A stretch of 64,000 nt of DNA. Source: Hanleya hanleyi (lineage: Eukaryota > Mollusca > Polyplacophora > Lepidopleurida > Hanleyidae). The first letter of the stretch is position 1; each line of letters opens with the position of its first letter. This document shows positions 35,014-48,918 of the stretch, piece by piece. The stretch lies in contig JAVTVY010033720.1 of assembly GCA_036873755.1 (NCBI GenBank), forward strand, positions 1-64,000. The letters are read 5' to 3'. The translations under genes were made by a program, and so were the position numbers. The notes beneath the pieces were generated by a model. It did not search any database. It saw nothing but the letters and a program-made list of their open reading frames with translations, and was not told the origin of the DNA.

Positions 35014-35920
35014 ATAAGTTATCACAGACTTGTTTCACCGAACTGCAACATACTAATGTAAAGCCCGTCCTTCGGAGGGGGAAAGAGAGCAGATGTGATC
35101 ATGCGCACTGTAAGCGTGTCTGAATTGGAGCGTAAATTATTATCATTTATATGCTTATGTTTACGTCACTCTGTCCCCTTTTCCTTGTATTTAGTCTCTG
35201 CACAATAATTAAACAGAAAGCATTTGCGCCTATACATCTCTACCGAATGACTTGTCTGCACGCAAATATGTTCAAAACAGGTCAAGTTCGCTCCACGGTT
35301 ATCCACGTATATATATGAAGAAGCATGTACAATTTTGTATGCATATATCCTAGATGCCCTCTATCTATATTTTATCCGACAAATAAGTACTTGTAATGGA
35401 ATGAAACCTGGAGGCTCGGGTTGTCGGGGCAAACTGAGACTGACAGAATAAGTCTGGGGTGGGTGACTGGGCACGAAATCCGTACAAACAAAACCATCGA
35501 AGGATCTCTAAAGTACCCAAGTATCTCCCCTGCCCCGTATTATATAACAGAGGCTCACATCAACCATCACTCACTTTGGTCCATTCAAATCAAAAGAGGC
35601 CGAGTTATCTTTTCGCCCAGCAAACGTTTTCTTGCCAACTAATTCGAAGACGTTCACTTCAATATCAGCCTGTTTGTGGCCGTGGCAAACTTTATTCTCA
35701 TATAATACTTTGCAAAACCTATGCGGGATAACGTTTGCGCGATACATCATCCCAAGCACGAATGTGGGATGAGCGCGTGCGACGTAAGCCGACCAATCAA
35801 CACGCTCGACACCACCTGCAGGCATGATACGCTCCAGCAATGTTTCTGTCAGAGCGTCGTTGATATTTTTTGAATAAAGTACAGATTAAAGTAATAATTT
35901 AAATTATATGGGGAAAATAA
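35014..35920. other. Unassigned spacer
   Basis: Opposing frames at 35421-35840 overlap on both strands and have no domain. AT microsatellite-like TATATATATG near 35310. Confidence 0.4.
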
Positions 35921-36063
35921 TCCCATATTAACTTGATCAAGGGATGAAAATTCCCACTTTCCAGAAGGAAAATACATCTCAACTTCGCCTCAGCAGCTCG
36001 GTTGGCATGTATTTTCCTCCTCTCGAGTGGGAATGTTCGTCCCACGATCAAGTTATATAGGAT
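35921..36063. repeat. 143-bp inverted repeat
   Basis: The left arm TCCCATATTAACTTGATCAA, then AATTCCCACTTTCCAGAAGG, then AAAATACATCTCAAC is mirrored with a few mismatches by 36002-36063. The short loop is about CTTCGCCTCAGCAGCTCG. A small MITE is likely. Confidence 0.85.
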
Positions 36064-39000
36064 CCTCTTATTACAGATGCCATATATCTCATGTATTTTC
36101 TATTTCACGCTAAATAAACACCGTATAATTATATTTCAAAAACCGATTTAATTATGACCTACATACTCTGCCTTCACATTGTTTGTTTTTCACATGAAAA
36201 CGATTTTAATATTTGTGTACACTTGTTGATTTATGTACCATTCATAATGGTGCAAATACGAATGCATTAACGAACAAATGGGTGGCTTCATATAGTCCCG
36301 GTACATATTTTCTACTGATGCGGATCAGAGTTTATTTAAATTGCCAGTTTCTAAGGCGAAAGTATAAAATCCTCTATCCATATTGTTATTTTATTGCCGT
36401 TCTCTAAAGAACTGGTCGTTACACCTTTTTTGAGGGCCATCGTCCAAAGTAATTCAAAGATTCTTTAAAATGTAATTTCGAACATCTACAAGCCCGTTGT
36501 TCTCTTCGACAGAATAACAGAAAGGAGTTTATTTCTGTTGGATTAGCCATATAATGCCTATACAAATGTATATATGAGAGTTTTTAATGAGAATATTTAG
36601 TATATTTAGCTGCCCACACACCCATACTCGTGTTAAAGGGTCGAATATCTCAAAAATCATTCTCAAAGTTATCATTCTTGTTTGAAAATGCGTACATCTT
36701 AGGGTAACAGAGGGTTGTAACACTGAGAAAACATTACTACACCTTTCTCTGTGCGCCATGAATACGGGTTTTAAAAGATGATGTTAAAGAGATATTTAAT
36801 ATTGCCCGTGAATGAACGGTTAGCAAATATGAGGACGGTGTGTAGATAAAGAAATACACACATATAATGCGGTTTTATTTCCCTTTTTTGCAGTTATTAC
36901 AAAACCTTATTTTGTGTCCTTTTGGAGTGCCGTAGGCTGTATCTCCACCTGCGCAAACATATCCTTACACAGGTAAAGTGTTTCAAGGTAGGGCGGTTTT
37001 CTTACACGCTGACAAGCTGTTTTGTCCCCGGTAAGGCCTACCGGCTTATTAACTAGCTACCCCTAATTGAGAGTCTGACCCGGGGGATGGCGAGGTCAGC
37101 TACAATCTGGTAAAAGACCTCTAAAGATTGGCATACTGTGAAAATGTTTGCCGTTCCAGCTCAACTTCACTTTTCTGTTCCCGAGAGATTGAATGGGTGT
37201 ATTGTGAAGGGTACACTATAGGCTTTGGAGGCAAATAGAAACTGCTCTCTCCCGCCGGCGTTCATTGAAAACTATGAAGTATCTCTTCCCGGCAGTTACC
37301 ATTTCACTGTCACACACTGAATGGATGGTCGTCTCACTTTTTATACACACCCGAGCGGCACTTCACCTAGGCCAATGTATGGGTCCCCCACTCGAGTACA
37401 CTTTTTTGGTTCCAGCCCCATCTCAATCATTTCCGTAATGTATGGGGCGCTTCTAAACAGCAGTTAATGAGCTGGCCCCGGTTGCTTCAGTGTGGAAATG
37501 CTTGTTTTGATGTGATTTGTCCTTTTACCTGTGTTTCCATCGTACGCCTTTTTAACACTTCACAATCACAATAATGAGATGAGAATTCAAAGAGAAACCT
37601 CAAAACGTTGTTTAGTTTGTATTCACCTGAGTTTTCGTGGGAACGCTAATGCCGCCATTGTCAAGCCTGTGTTACCCGTGTCCTTAACCAAACTGGGTCT
37701 GGAAGACAAGACACAAATAACCTTGCTCAACAATAGCTGAAAGATCACTGCCCCGACGTTGTGTGTATGAGGACATTTGAAATGGGAAGAACTCATAGAA
37801 ACTTTTAACTTTAGATCTTTGTGGGAAGAATCGAACCACAGCTGACCAACAGCCATGAATACTATGATCTGTTTTCTCCATTGTCCCAGCTTTTGTTTTC
37901 TGAATTGCCACCTTGGGTACTTACGCAAAATAATCTTGCGAGGTTTTGAAAGCTTCCCATGAGTTTCAAAGAAAACTTTCCCTTCGTTGACTGGATAACT
38001 TTTATAATGAGTCACATCTGGCAAACATATCTCTTCTTGACTTGATATCAGTGGCTCTAGTTCCAAATGTGTGTTTACTTTTTAACTCCAATTCTTTGCA
38101 AGCAATTATATCCAATACATTTTGAACAGATCTATACTTTCATTCCAAGAAACCGCATTTTGTCGTCTTTTAATATATGTGGGATTGAATGAGTTTGGAA
38201 TGGTCACTTGATTTGAAAGTATGGCAGTATATTAAGGATTAATTATTATCTTAATAAACTTCATGGTATAGGTGTGCAGCTATTTATACCTCTTTCGCTT
38301 ATTATTTCCGTTTCCCTTCTCAGTATTAAGGGAATTGCGTTTGAACAAATATGTGGTGCTACATGTATAGTGTTAAGCACATATAAGGTCTCCTTTTAAC
38401 TTTAGATATCATTTGAGCAATGACCATGAACCGGAAGTTAACTAATCCAAAAGTCAGTGGCCATGTAAACGTCCAACGTTTGAGTGCTGTAGTTAATCCG
38501 TGATTTCGCTTCCATATGGTGATCATAATTGACCCCGTTCAATTTCCTTTTAGGTTCAATATGTTCATTTGATGTTGATGAGGAGTTCATTTCAAAGAGA
38601 AAATCTTCCGACTTTGGCCCTTGTACGCTCCCAGCATGCATTAGGACGTGTCGTCTGCTTTTTCCATTCGACGGTGTTATTGCAATATTTTTCTCACTTG
38701 TTTTCTTACGTCTCGGAAAACGTCTAAACATAGCTCACACAGATATTTCTCTGTTCCTTCCATTGAGTTTCTTAATTGACAGGAAAATAGGTGTTTGACT
38801 GAGTTCTCCCCGATAAATTACTTACCGTCAAGTTTTTACTTGATCTTCACACACAGATTTCCATAGCGGAACATATGGCGAATCAATTCAGTGGTTTCCG
38901 CTCAAGGAACCGACATGTTCTGCTTTATGATTTTCTGTAAAACAGCCGCTGCGAGAAACGGTATATACACGTGACGGACGGTTTACCTTCCAAGCATATC

Positions 39001-39625
39001 TACATCCGCTAAGACTGTCCAATTTCATGGTAATAAGTCCCCTTTGCTAAGTTTCCAGACAATTTCCATCCTTGCGTCTCAACTTCAAACGAAAAACTGG
39101 TGAAACTTCCTTTTTGAATACATTCCTGCCGAGTGTTGTTTTTCCATCCGCTATCTTCATTAGTCTTATATATGTTTGAAATGTGCATTGGTTAAATCTC
39201 TACTAAACGATGTAACGACATTTCCGACGATCCCTTTTCTCCCAGGTCATTATTTCCATAACCCCCACAATTAACATCTTGTTTCAATGTAAGTCTAGAT
39301 TGACAGTTACAGTCAGTATCATGATATTAGTTGTGTTGTACTCTCTATATTACCTTATCCGGGAAGGGACTGATCTCCCCCTTAATCACTGCCGCTCTTT
39401 AAGGCCGAAGGTATGAAAATCTGCTTCCGGTAATTAATCGCCTCGCTTTCGCTATTCGCAAAGTTTCACGAAATTATTTTAGATAATAAACTGAGAATCT
39501 ATCCTGCAATATTTGTTTGAAAAACTATTTTTTTCAAGGGAATATCTGTATTTATTTTGTACATATGAACCTATATCTCCTGTGTACATCATATCGTTAA
39601 TATTCTTCAATTAATTAATTAATTA
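36064..39625. other. Long unassigned stretch before the satellite
   Basis: The longest part of the window without a recognised repeat. Minus-strand frames at 37623-38066 (opens with TTG, 147 codons) and 38438-38731 (ATG, 97 codons) are the only protein-like frames. The first contains a consensus splice donor CGTAAGTAC near 37920 on the minus strand, but no convincing acceptor upstream. I therefore record them as possible exons only. No domain recognised. Confidence 0.35.
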
Positions 39626-39835
39626 CACACTTCCAGACAGGGAGGGGGCTACCTATATATAATGAACTATCACGGTCTGTGGACGTGTCTGCTAATATAC
39701 ACTTCCGGACACAGAGTAGACTACCTATATATAATGTACTATCACGGTCTGTGGACGTGTCTGCTAACATACACCTCCTGACACAGAGTAGGCACAGAGT
39801 ACCTATATATAATGTACTGTTTGCTAACATACACT

Positions 39836-40114
39836 TCCTGACACAGAGTAGGTTACCTAGATATAATGTACTGTCTCCCTAACATACACTTCCTGACACA
39901 GAGTAGGTTACCTAGATATAATGTACTGTTTCCTAACATACACTTCCTGACACAGAGTAGGTTACCTAGATATAATGTACTGTCTCCCTAACATACACTT
40001 CCTGACACAGAGTAGGTTACCTAGATATAATGTACTGTTTCCTAACATACACTTCCTGACACAGAGTAGGTTACCTAGATATAATGTACTGTCTCCCTAA
40101 CATACACTTCCTGA
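39836..40114. repeat. Block of 54/55-bp short monomers, higher-order copy 1
   Basis: Five to six units with TTACCTAGATATAATGTACT, then either GTCTCCCTAACATACAC (55 bp) or GTTTCCTAACATACAC (54 bp), strictly alternating. GATATAATG replaces TATATAATG, so these units lack the TATATAA string of the long monomers. Confidence 0.9.
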
Positions 40115-40594
40115 CACAGAGTAGGCTACCTATATATAATGCACTATCACGGTCTGTGGACGTGTCTGCTAACATACACTTCCTGACACAGAGTAGGCTA
40201 CCTATATATAATGTACTATCACGGTATGTGGACGTGTCTGCTAACATACACTTCCTGACACAGAGTAGGCTACCTATATATAATGAACTATCACGGTATG
40301 TAGACGTGCCTGCTAACATACACTTCCGGACACAGAGTAGGCTACCTATATATAATGTACAACATACACTTCCTGACACAGAGTATGCACAGAGTACCTA
40401 TATACAATGTACTGTCTCCCTAACATACACTTCCTGACACAGAGTAGGTTAACTATATATAATGTACTATCACGGTCTGTGGACGTGCCTGCTAACATAC
40501 ACTTCCTGACACAGAGTAGGCTACCTATATATAATGTACTATCACGGTCTGTGGACGTGTCTGCTAACATACACTTCCTGACACGGAGTAGCCT

Positions 40595-40671
40595 CCAGAT
40601 GCGGCGCCCAGAGAACACGTTGCCTACCAAATAAAGTTCCCTTTAGTCAATTGACTGATATTTGCAATACG
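40595..40671 (+). repeat. Satellite spacer, copy 1
   Basis: CCAGATGCGGCGCCCAGAGA, ACACGTTGCCTACCAAATAA, AGTTCCCTTTAGTCAATTGA, CTGATATTTGCAATACG. It is unrelated to the monomer. It carries ACCAAATAAAGTTCC, in which the plus-strand satellite frame meets TAA inside AATAAA. It terminates the open frames of both strands. Confidence 0.9.
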
Positions 40672-42200
40672 CTACCTATATATAATGTACTATCACTGTC
40701 TGCGGACGTGTCTTCTAACGTACACTTCTTGATACGCAGTAGACTAACTATATATAATGTACTGTCACGATCTGTGGACGTGTCTGCTAACATACACTTC
40801 CTAACACAGATTAGGTTAAATATATATAATGTACCCTCACGGTCTGTGGACGCTTCTGCTAACATACACTTCCTGACCCAGAGTAGGCTACCTATATATA
40901 CTGTACTATCACTGTCTGTGGACGTGTCTTCTAACATACACTTCCTGACACGCAGTAGACTAACTATATATAATGTACTGTCACGATCTGTGGACGTGTC
41001 TGCTAACATACACTTCCTAACATAGAGTAGGTTACCTATATATAATGTAGTGTTTCCTAACATACACTTCCTGACCCAGAATAGCTTATCTATATATAAT
41101 GTACTATCACGGTATGTGGACGTGTCTGCTAACATACACTTCCTGACACAGAGTAGGCTACCTATATATAATGTACTATCACGGTATGTGGACGTGTCTG
41201 CTAACATACACTTCCTGACACAGAGTAGGCTACCTATATATAATCTACTATCACGGTCTGTGGACTTGTCTGCTAACATACACTTCCTGACACAGAGTAG
41301 GCTACCTATATATAATGTACTGTCACGGTATGTGGACGTGTCTGCTAACATACACTTCCTGACACAGAGTAGGCTACCTATATATAATGTACTATCACGG
41401 TATGTGGACGTGTCTGCTAACATACACTTCCTAACACAGAGTAGGCTATCTATATATAATGTACTATCACGGTATGTGGACGTGTCTGCTAACATACACT
41501 TCCTGACACAGAATAGCCTATCTATATATAATGTACTATCACGGTATGTGCACGTGTCTGTTAACATACACTTCCTGACACAGAGTAGGCTACCTATATA
41601 TAATGTACTATCACGGTATGTGGACGTGTCTGCTAACATACACTTCCTGACACAGAATAGCCTATCTATATATAATGTACTATCACGGTATGTGGACGTG
41701 TCTGCTAACATACACTTCCTAACAGAGTAGGCTACCTATATATAATGTACTATCACGGTATGTGGACGTGTCTGCTAACATACACTTCCTGACACAGAAT
41801 AGCCTATCTATATATAATGTACTATCACGGTATGTGCACGTGTCTGTTAACATACACTTCCTGACACAGAGTAGGCTACCTATATATAATGCACTATCAC
41901 GGTCTGTGGACGTGCCTGCTAACATACACTTCCGGACACAGAGTAGGCTACCTATATATAATGTACAACATACACTTCCTGACACAGAGTATGCACAGAG
42001 TACCTATATATAATGTACTGTCTCCCTAACATACACTTCCTGACACAGAGTAGGTTAACTATATATAATGTACTATCACGATCTGTGGACGTGCCTGCTA
42101 ACATACACTTCCTGACACAGAGTAGGCTACCTATATATAATGTACTATCACGGTCTGTGGACGTGTCTGCTAACATACACTTCCTGACACGGAGTAGGCT

Positions 42201-42277
42201 CCAGATGCGGCGCCCAGAGAACACGTTGCTTACCAAATAAAGTTCCCTTTAGTCAATTGACTGATATTTGCAATACG
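42201..42277 (+). repeat. Satellite spacer, copy 2
   Basis: Same element with GTTGCTTACC in place of GTTGCCTACC and CTACCCATATATAATG at its exit. It shares the CTTACC variant with copies 5, 7 and 8. Confidence 0.9.
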
Positions 42278-43069
42278 CTACCCATATATAATGCACTATC
42301 ACGGTCTGTGGACTTGTCTGCTAACATACACTTTCTGACACAGAGTAGGCTACCTATATATAATGAACTATCACGGTATGTGGACGTGCCTGCTAACATA
42401 CACTTCCGGACACAGAGTAGGCTACCTATATATAATGTACAACATACACTTCCTGACACAGAGTATGCACAGAGTACCTATATATAATGTACTGTCTCCC
42501 TAACATACACTTCCTGACACAGAGTAGGCTACCTATATATAATGTACTATCACGGTATGTGGACGTGTCTGCTAACATACACTTCCTGACACAGAGTAGG
42601 CTACCTATATATAATGCACTATCACGGTCTGTGGACGTGTCTGCTAACATATACTTCCTGACACAGAGTAGGCTACCTATATATAATGTACTATCACGGT
42701 ATGTGGACGTGTCTGCTAACATACACTACCTGACACAGAGTAGGCTACCTATATATAATGAACTATCACGGTCTGTAGACGTGCCTGCTAACATACACTT
42801 CCGGACACAGAGTAGGCTACCTATATATAATGTACAACATACACTTCCTGACACAGAGTATGCACAGAGTACCTATATATAATGTACTGTCTCCCTAACA
42901 TACACTTCCTGACACAGAGTAGGTTAACTATATATAATGTACTATCACGGTCTGTGGACGTGCCTGCTAACATACACTTCCTGACACAGAGTAGGCTACC
43001 TATATATAATGTACTATCACGGTCTGTGGACGTGTCTGCTAACATACACTTCCTGACACGGAGTAGGCT

Positions 43070-43146
43070 CCAGATGCGGCGCCCAGAGAACACGTTGCCT
43101 ACCAAATAAAGTTCCCTTTAGTCATTTGACTGATATTTGCAATACG
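43070..43146 (+). repeat. Satellite spacer, copy 3
   Basis: Carries GTCATTTGACTG where copies 1, 2, 4 and 5 have GTCAATTGACTG. The same variant is in copy 6, its counterpart one higher-order period on (4119 bp). Confidence 0.9.
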
Positions 43147-43939
43147 CTACCTATATATAATGTACTATCACTGTCTGTGGACGTGTCTTCTAACGTACAC
43201 TTCTTGATACGCAGTAGACTAACTATATATAATGTACTGTCACGATCTGTGGACGTGTCTGCTAACATACACTTCCTAACACAGATTAGGTTAAATATAT
43301 ATAATGTACCCTCACGGTCTGTGGACGCTTCTGCTAACATACACTTCCTGACCCAGAGTAGGCTACCTATATATACTGTACTATCACTGTCTGTGGACGT
43401 GTCTTCTAACATACACTTCCTGACACGCAGTAGACTAACTATATATAATGTACTGTCACGATCTGTGGACGTGTCTGCTAACATACACTTCCTAACATAG
43501 AGTAGGTTACCTATATATAATGTAGTGTTTCCTAACATACACTTCCTGACCCAGAATAGCTTATCTATATATAATGTACTATCACGGTATGTGGACGTGT
43601 CTGCTAACATACACTTCCTGACACAGAGTAGGCTACCTATATATAATGTACTATCACGGTATGTGGACGTGTCTGCTAACATACACTTCCTGACACAGAG
43701 TAGGCTACCTATATATAATGCACTATCACGGTCTGTGGACGTGTCTGCTAACATACACTTCCTGACACAGAGTAGGCTACCTATATATAATGTACTATCA
43801 CGGTATGTGGACGTGTCTGCTAACATACACTTCCTGACACAGAGTAGGCTACCTATATATAATGTACTATCACGGTATGTGGACGTGTCTGCTAACATAC
43901 ACTTCCTAACAGAGTAGGCTACCTATATATAATGTACAA

Positions 43940-44215
43940 CATACACTTCCTGACACAGAGTAAGGTTACCTAGATATAATGTACTGTCTCCCCTAACATA
44001 CACTTCCTGACACAGAGTGAGTTGCCTAGATATAATGTACTGTTTCCTAACATATGAGGACAGAGTGGGTTACCTAGATATAAATATTATAATCTTATTA
44101 CACTTCCTGACACAGAGTAGGTTACCTAGATATAATGTACTGTTTCCTAACATACACTTCCTGACACAGAGTAGGTTACCTAGATATAATGTACTGTCTC
44201 CCTAACATACACTTC
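43940..44215. repeat. Short-monomer block, higher-order copy 2
   Basis: Counterpart of 39836-40114, but units between about 43960 and 44110 are disrupted (GTCTCCCCTAAC, AGAGTGAGTTGCC, CATATGAGGACAGAGTGGG, ATAAATATTATAATC). The remaining units are exact. Confidence 0.85.
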
Positions 44216-44699
44216 CTGACACAGAGTAGGCTACCTATATATAATGCACTATCACGGTCTGTGGACGTGTCTGCTAACATACACTTCCTGACACAGAGTA
44301 GGCTACCTATATATAATGTACTATCACGGTATGTGGACGTGTCTGCTAACATACACTTCCTGACACAGAGTAGGCTACCTATATATAATGAACTATCACG
44401 GTATGTAGACGTGCCTGCTAACATACACTTCCGGACACAGAGTAGGCTACCTATATATAATGTACAACATACACTTCCTGACACAGAGTATGCACAGAGT
44501 ACCTATATACAATGTACTGTCTCCCTAACATACACTTCCTGACACAGAGTACGTTAACTATATATAATGTACTACCACGGTCTGTGGACGTGCCTGCTAA
44601 CATACACTTCCTGACACAGAGTAGGCTACCTATATATAATGTACTGTCACGGTCTGTGGACGTGTCTGCTAACATACACTTCCTGACACGGAGTAGCCT

Positions 44700-44776
44700 C
44701 CAGATGCGGCGCCCAGAGAACACGTTGCCTACCAAATAAAGTTCCCTTTAGTCAATTGACTGATATTTGCAATACG
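44700..44776 (+). repeat. Satellite spacer, copy 4
   Basis: Identical in diagnostic positions to copy 1, 4105 bp upstream (preceded by GGAGTAGCCT, exit into the CTGTCTGCGGACG monomer). Confidence 0.9.
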
Positions 44777-45504
44777 CTACCTATATATAATGTACTATCA
44801 CTGTCTGCGGACGTGTCTTCTAACGTACACTTCTTGATACGCAGTAGACTAACTATATATAATGTACTGTCACGATCTGTGGACGTGTCTGCTAACATAC
44901 ACTTCCTAACACAGATTAGGTTAAATATATATAATGTACCCTCACGGTCTGTGGACGCTTCTGCTAACATACACTTCCTGACCCAGAGTAGGCTACCTAT
45001 ATATACTGTACTATCACTGTCTGTGGACGTGTCTTCTAACATACACTTCCTGACACGCAGTAGACTAACTATATATAATGTACTGTCACGATCTGTGGAC
45101 GTGTCTGCTAACATACACTTCCTAACATAGAGTAGGTTACCTATATATAATGTAGTGTTTCCTAACATACACTTCCTGACCCAGAATAGCTTATCTATAT
45201 ATAATGTACTATCACGGTATGTGGACGTGTCTGCTAACATACACTTCCTGACACAGAGTAGGCTACCTATATATAATGTACTATCACGGTATGTGGACGT
45301 GTCTGCTAACATACACTTCCTGACACAGAATAGCCTATCTATATATAATGTACTATCACGGTATGTGCACGTGTCTGTTAACATACACTTCCTGACACAG
45401 AGTAGGCTACCTATATATAATGTACTATCACGGTATGTGGACGTGTCTGCTAACATACACTTCCTGACACAGAATAGCCTATCTATATATAATGTACTAT
45501 CACG

Positions 45505-45990
45505 GTAATATGGACGTCAATCTTAACTAAATATACACTTCCTAACTTGCCTAGGTAGGCTATCATATATGAAAATGTACTATCACAGGGTATGTGGACG
45601 TGTCTGCTAACACGCCACACTTCCCTGACAGAATAGCCTATCTATATATAATGTACTATCACGGTATGTGCACGTGTCTGTTAAACACTTTGCTTCCTGA
45701 CACAAGTGGGCTACCTATATATAATGTGCTATGCAGTATGTGGATGTCTGCTAACATACACTTCCCTGACTGGAATAGCCTATCTATATATAATGTACTA
45801 TGTCTGGAAGTGTGTGGACGTGTCTGCTGCGCTCCACCTTCACCTGACCCAGAGTGAGTACCTATATAATGTACTATCACGGTATGTGGACGTGTCTGCT
45901 AACATACACTTCCTGACACAGAGTAGGCTACCTATATAATGCACTATACGGTCTATGGGACTTGTCTGCTGCTGCCTTCCTGACACAGAG
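45505..45990. repeat. Locally scrambled monomer patch
   Basis: Seven or so monomers carry many insertions and deletions (GGTAATATGGACGTCAATC, CCTAACTTGCCTAGGTAGGC, AACACGCCACACTTCCCTGA, CTGCTGCGCTCCACCTTCAC), although flanking monomers on both sides are near-perfect. The patch has normal overall length compared with the matching position in the previous higher-order copy. Confidence 0.85.
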
Positions 45991-46319
45991 TAGGCTACCT
46001 ATATATAATGCACTATCACGGTCTGTGGACGTGCCTGCTAACATACACTTCCGGACACAGAGTAGGCTACCTATATATAATGTACAACATACACTTCCTG
46101 ACACAGAGTATGCACAGAGTACCTATATATAATGTACTGTCTCCCTAACATACACTTCCTGACACAGAGTAGGTTAACTATATATAATGTACTATCACGA
46201 TCTGTGGACGTGCCTGCTAACATACACTTCCTGACACAGAGTAGGCTACCTATATATAATGTACTATCACGGTCTGTGGACGTGTCTGCTAACATACACT
46301 TCCTGACACGGAGTAGGCT

Positions 46320-46396
46320 CCAGATGCGGCGCCCAGAGAACACGTTGCTTACCAAATAAAGTTCCCTTTAGTCAATTGACTGATATTTGCAATACG
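46320..46396 (+). repeat. Satellite spacer, copy 5
   Basis: Counterpart of copy 2 (4119 bp away), with the GCTTACC variant and the same following CACTATCACGGTCTGTGGACTTG monomer order. Confidence 0.9.
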
Positions 46397-47188
46397 CTAC
46401 CTATATATAATGCACTATCACGGTCTGTGGACTTGTCTGCTAACATACACTTTCTGACACAGAGTAGGCTACCTATATATAATGAACTATCACCGTATGT
46501 GGACGTGCCTGCTAACATACACTTCCGGACACAGAGTAGGCTACCTATATATAATGTACAACATACACTTCCTGACACAGAGTATGCACAGAGTACCTAT
46601 ATATAATGTACTGTCTCCCTAACATACACTTCCTGACACAGAGTAGGCTACCTATATATAATGTACTATCACGGTATGTGGACGTGTCTGCTAACATACA
46701 CTTCCTGACACAGAGTAGGCTACCTATATATAATGCACTATCACGGTCTGTGGACGTGTCTGCTAACATATACTTCCTGACACAGAGTAGGCTACCTATA
46801 TATAATGTACTATCACGGTATGTGGACGTGTCTGCTAACATACACTACCTGACACAGAGTAGGCTACCTATATATAATGAACTATCACGGTCTGTAGACG
46901 TGCCTGCTAACATACACTTCCGGACACAGAGTAGGCTACCTATATATAATGTACAACATACACTTCCTGACACAGAGTATGCACAGAGTACCTATATATA
47001 ATGTACTGTCTCCCTAACATACACTTCCTGACACAGAGTAGGTTAACTATATATAATGTACTATCACGGTCTGTGGACGTGCCTGCTAACATACACTTCC
47101 TGACACAGAGTAGGCTACCTATATATAATGTACTATCACGGTCTGTGGACGTGTCTGCTAACATACACTTCCTGACACGGAGTAGGCT

Positions 47189-47265
47189 CCAGATGCGGCG
47201 CCCAGAGAACACGTTGCCTACCAAATAAAGTTCCCTTTAGTCATTTGACTGATATTTGCAATACG
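47189..47265 (+). repeat. Satellite spacer, copy 6
   Basis: Counterpart of copy 3, with GTCATTTGACTG. Confidence 0.9.
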
Positions 47266-48057
47266 CTACCTATATATAATGTACTATCACTGTCTGTGGA
47301 CGTGTCTTCTAACGTACACTTCTTGATACGCAGTAGACTAACTATATATAATGTACTGTCACGATCTGTGGACGTGTCTGCTAACATACACTTCCTAACA
47401 CAGATTAGGTTAAATATATATAATGTACCTTCACGGTCTGTGGACGCTACTGCTAACATACACTTCCTGACCCAGAGTAGGCTACCTATATATAATGTAC
47501 TATCACTGTCTGTGGACGTGTCTTCTAACATACACTTCCTGACACGCAGTAGACTAACTATATATAATGTACTGTCACGATCTGTGGACGTGTCCGCTAA
47601 CATACACTTCCTAACACAGAGTAGGTTACCTATATATAATGTATTGTTTCCTAACATACACTTCCTGACCCAGAATAGCCTATCTATATATAATGTACTA
47701 TCACGGTATGTGGACGTGTCTGCTAACATACACTTCCTGACACAGAGTAGGCTACCTATATATAATGTACTATCACGGTATGTGGACGTGTCTGCTAACA
47801 TACACTTCCTGACACAGAGTAGGCTACCTATATATAATGTACTATCACGGTATGTGGACGTGTCTGCTAACATACACTTCCTGACACAGAGTAGGCTACC
47901 TATATATAATGTACTATCACGGTATGTGGACGTGTCTGCTAACATACACTTCCGGACACAGAGTAGACTACCTATATATAATGTACTATCACGGTCTGTG
48001 GACGTGTCTGCTAACATACACCTCCTGACACAGAGTAGGCACAGAGTACCTATATAT

Positions 48058-48355
48058 AATGTACTGTTTGCTAACATACACTTCCTGACACAGAGTAGGT
48101 TACCTAGATATAATGTACTGTCTCCCTAACATACACTTCCTGACACAGAGTAGGTTACCTAGATATAATGTACTGTTTCCTAACATACACTTCCTGAGAC
48201 AGAGTAGGTTACCTAGATATAATGTACTGTCTCCCTAACATACACTTCCTGACACAGAGTAGGTTACCTAGATATAATGTACTGTTTCCTAACATACACT
48301 TCCTGACACAGAGTAGGTTACCTAGATATAATGTACTGTCTCCCTAACATACACT
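48058..48355. repeat. Short-monomer block, higher-order copy 3
   Basis: Again alternates CTGTCTCCCTAAC and CTGTTTCCTAAC units, in the same order as 39836-40114, with one CTGAGACAGAGTAGG change. Confidence 0.9.
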
Positions 48356-48841
48356 TCCTGACACAGAGTAGGCTACCTATATATAATGCACTATCACGGT
48401 CTGTGGACGTGTCTGCTAACATACACTTCCTGACACAGAGTAGGCTACCTATATATAATGTACTATCACGGTATGTGGACGTGTCTGCTAACATACACTT
48501 CCTGACACAGAGTAGGCTACCTATATATAATGAACTATCACGGTATGTAGACGTGCCTGCTAACATACACTTCCGGACACAGAGTAGGCTACCTATATAT
48601 AATGTACAACATACACTTCCTGACACAGAGTATGCACAGAGTACCTATATACAATGTACTGTCTCCCTAACATACACTTCCTGACACAGAGTACGTTAAC
48701 TATATATAATGTACTACCACGGTCTGTGGACGTGCCTGCTAACATACACTTCCTGACACAGAGTAGGCTACCTATATATAATGTACTATCACGGTCTGTG
48801 GACGTGTCTGCTAACATACACTTCCTGACACGGAGTAGGCT

Positions 48842-48918
48842 CCAGATGCGGCGCCCAGAGAACACGTTGCTTACCAAATAAAGTTCCCTTTAGTCAATTA
48901 ACTGATATTTGCAATACG
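48842..48918 (+). repeat. Satellite spacer, copy 7
   Basis: GCTTACC variant and GTCAATTAACTG. It precedes the longest uninterrupted run of monomers (48920-50790). Confidence 0.9.

Noticed and set aside
37623..38066. 147-codon minus-strand gene or exon
   Set aside because: It opens with TTG, not ATG. A good splice donor (CGTAAGTAC) is present at about 37920, but no pyrimidine tract with AG acceptor was found and no domain is recognisable.
38438..38731. 97-codon minus-strand protein
   Set aside because: It has an ATG and a plausible composition, but the opposite strand is open over nearly the same span, and no domain or splice context supports it.
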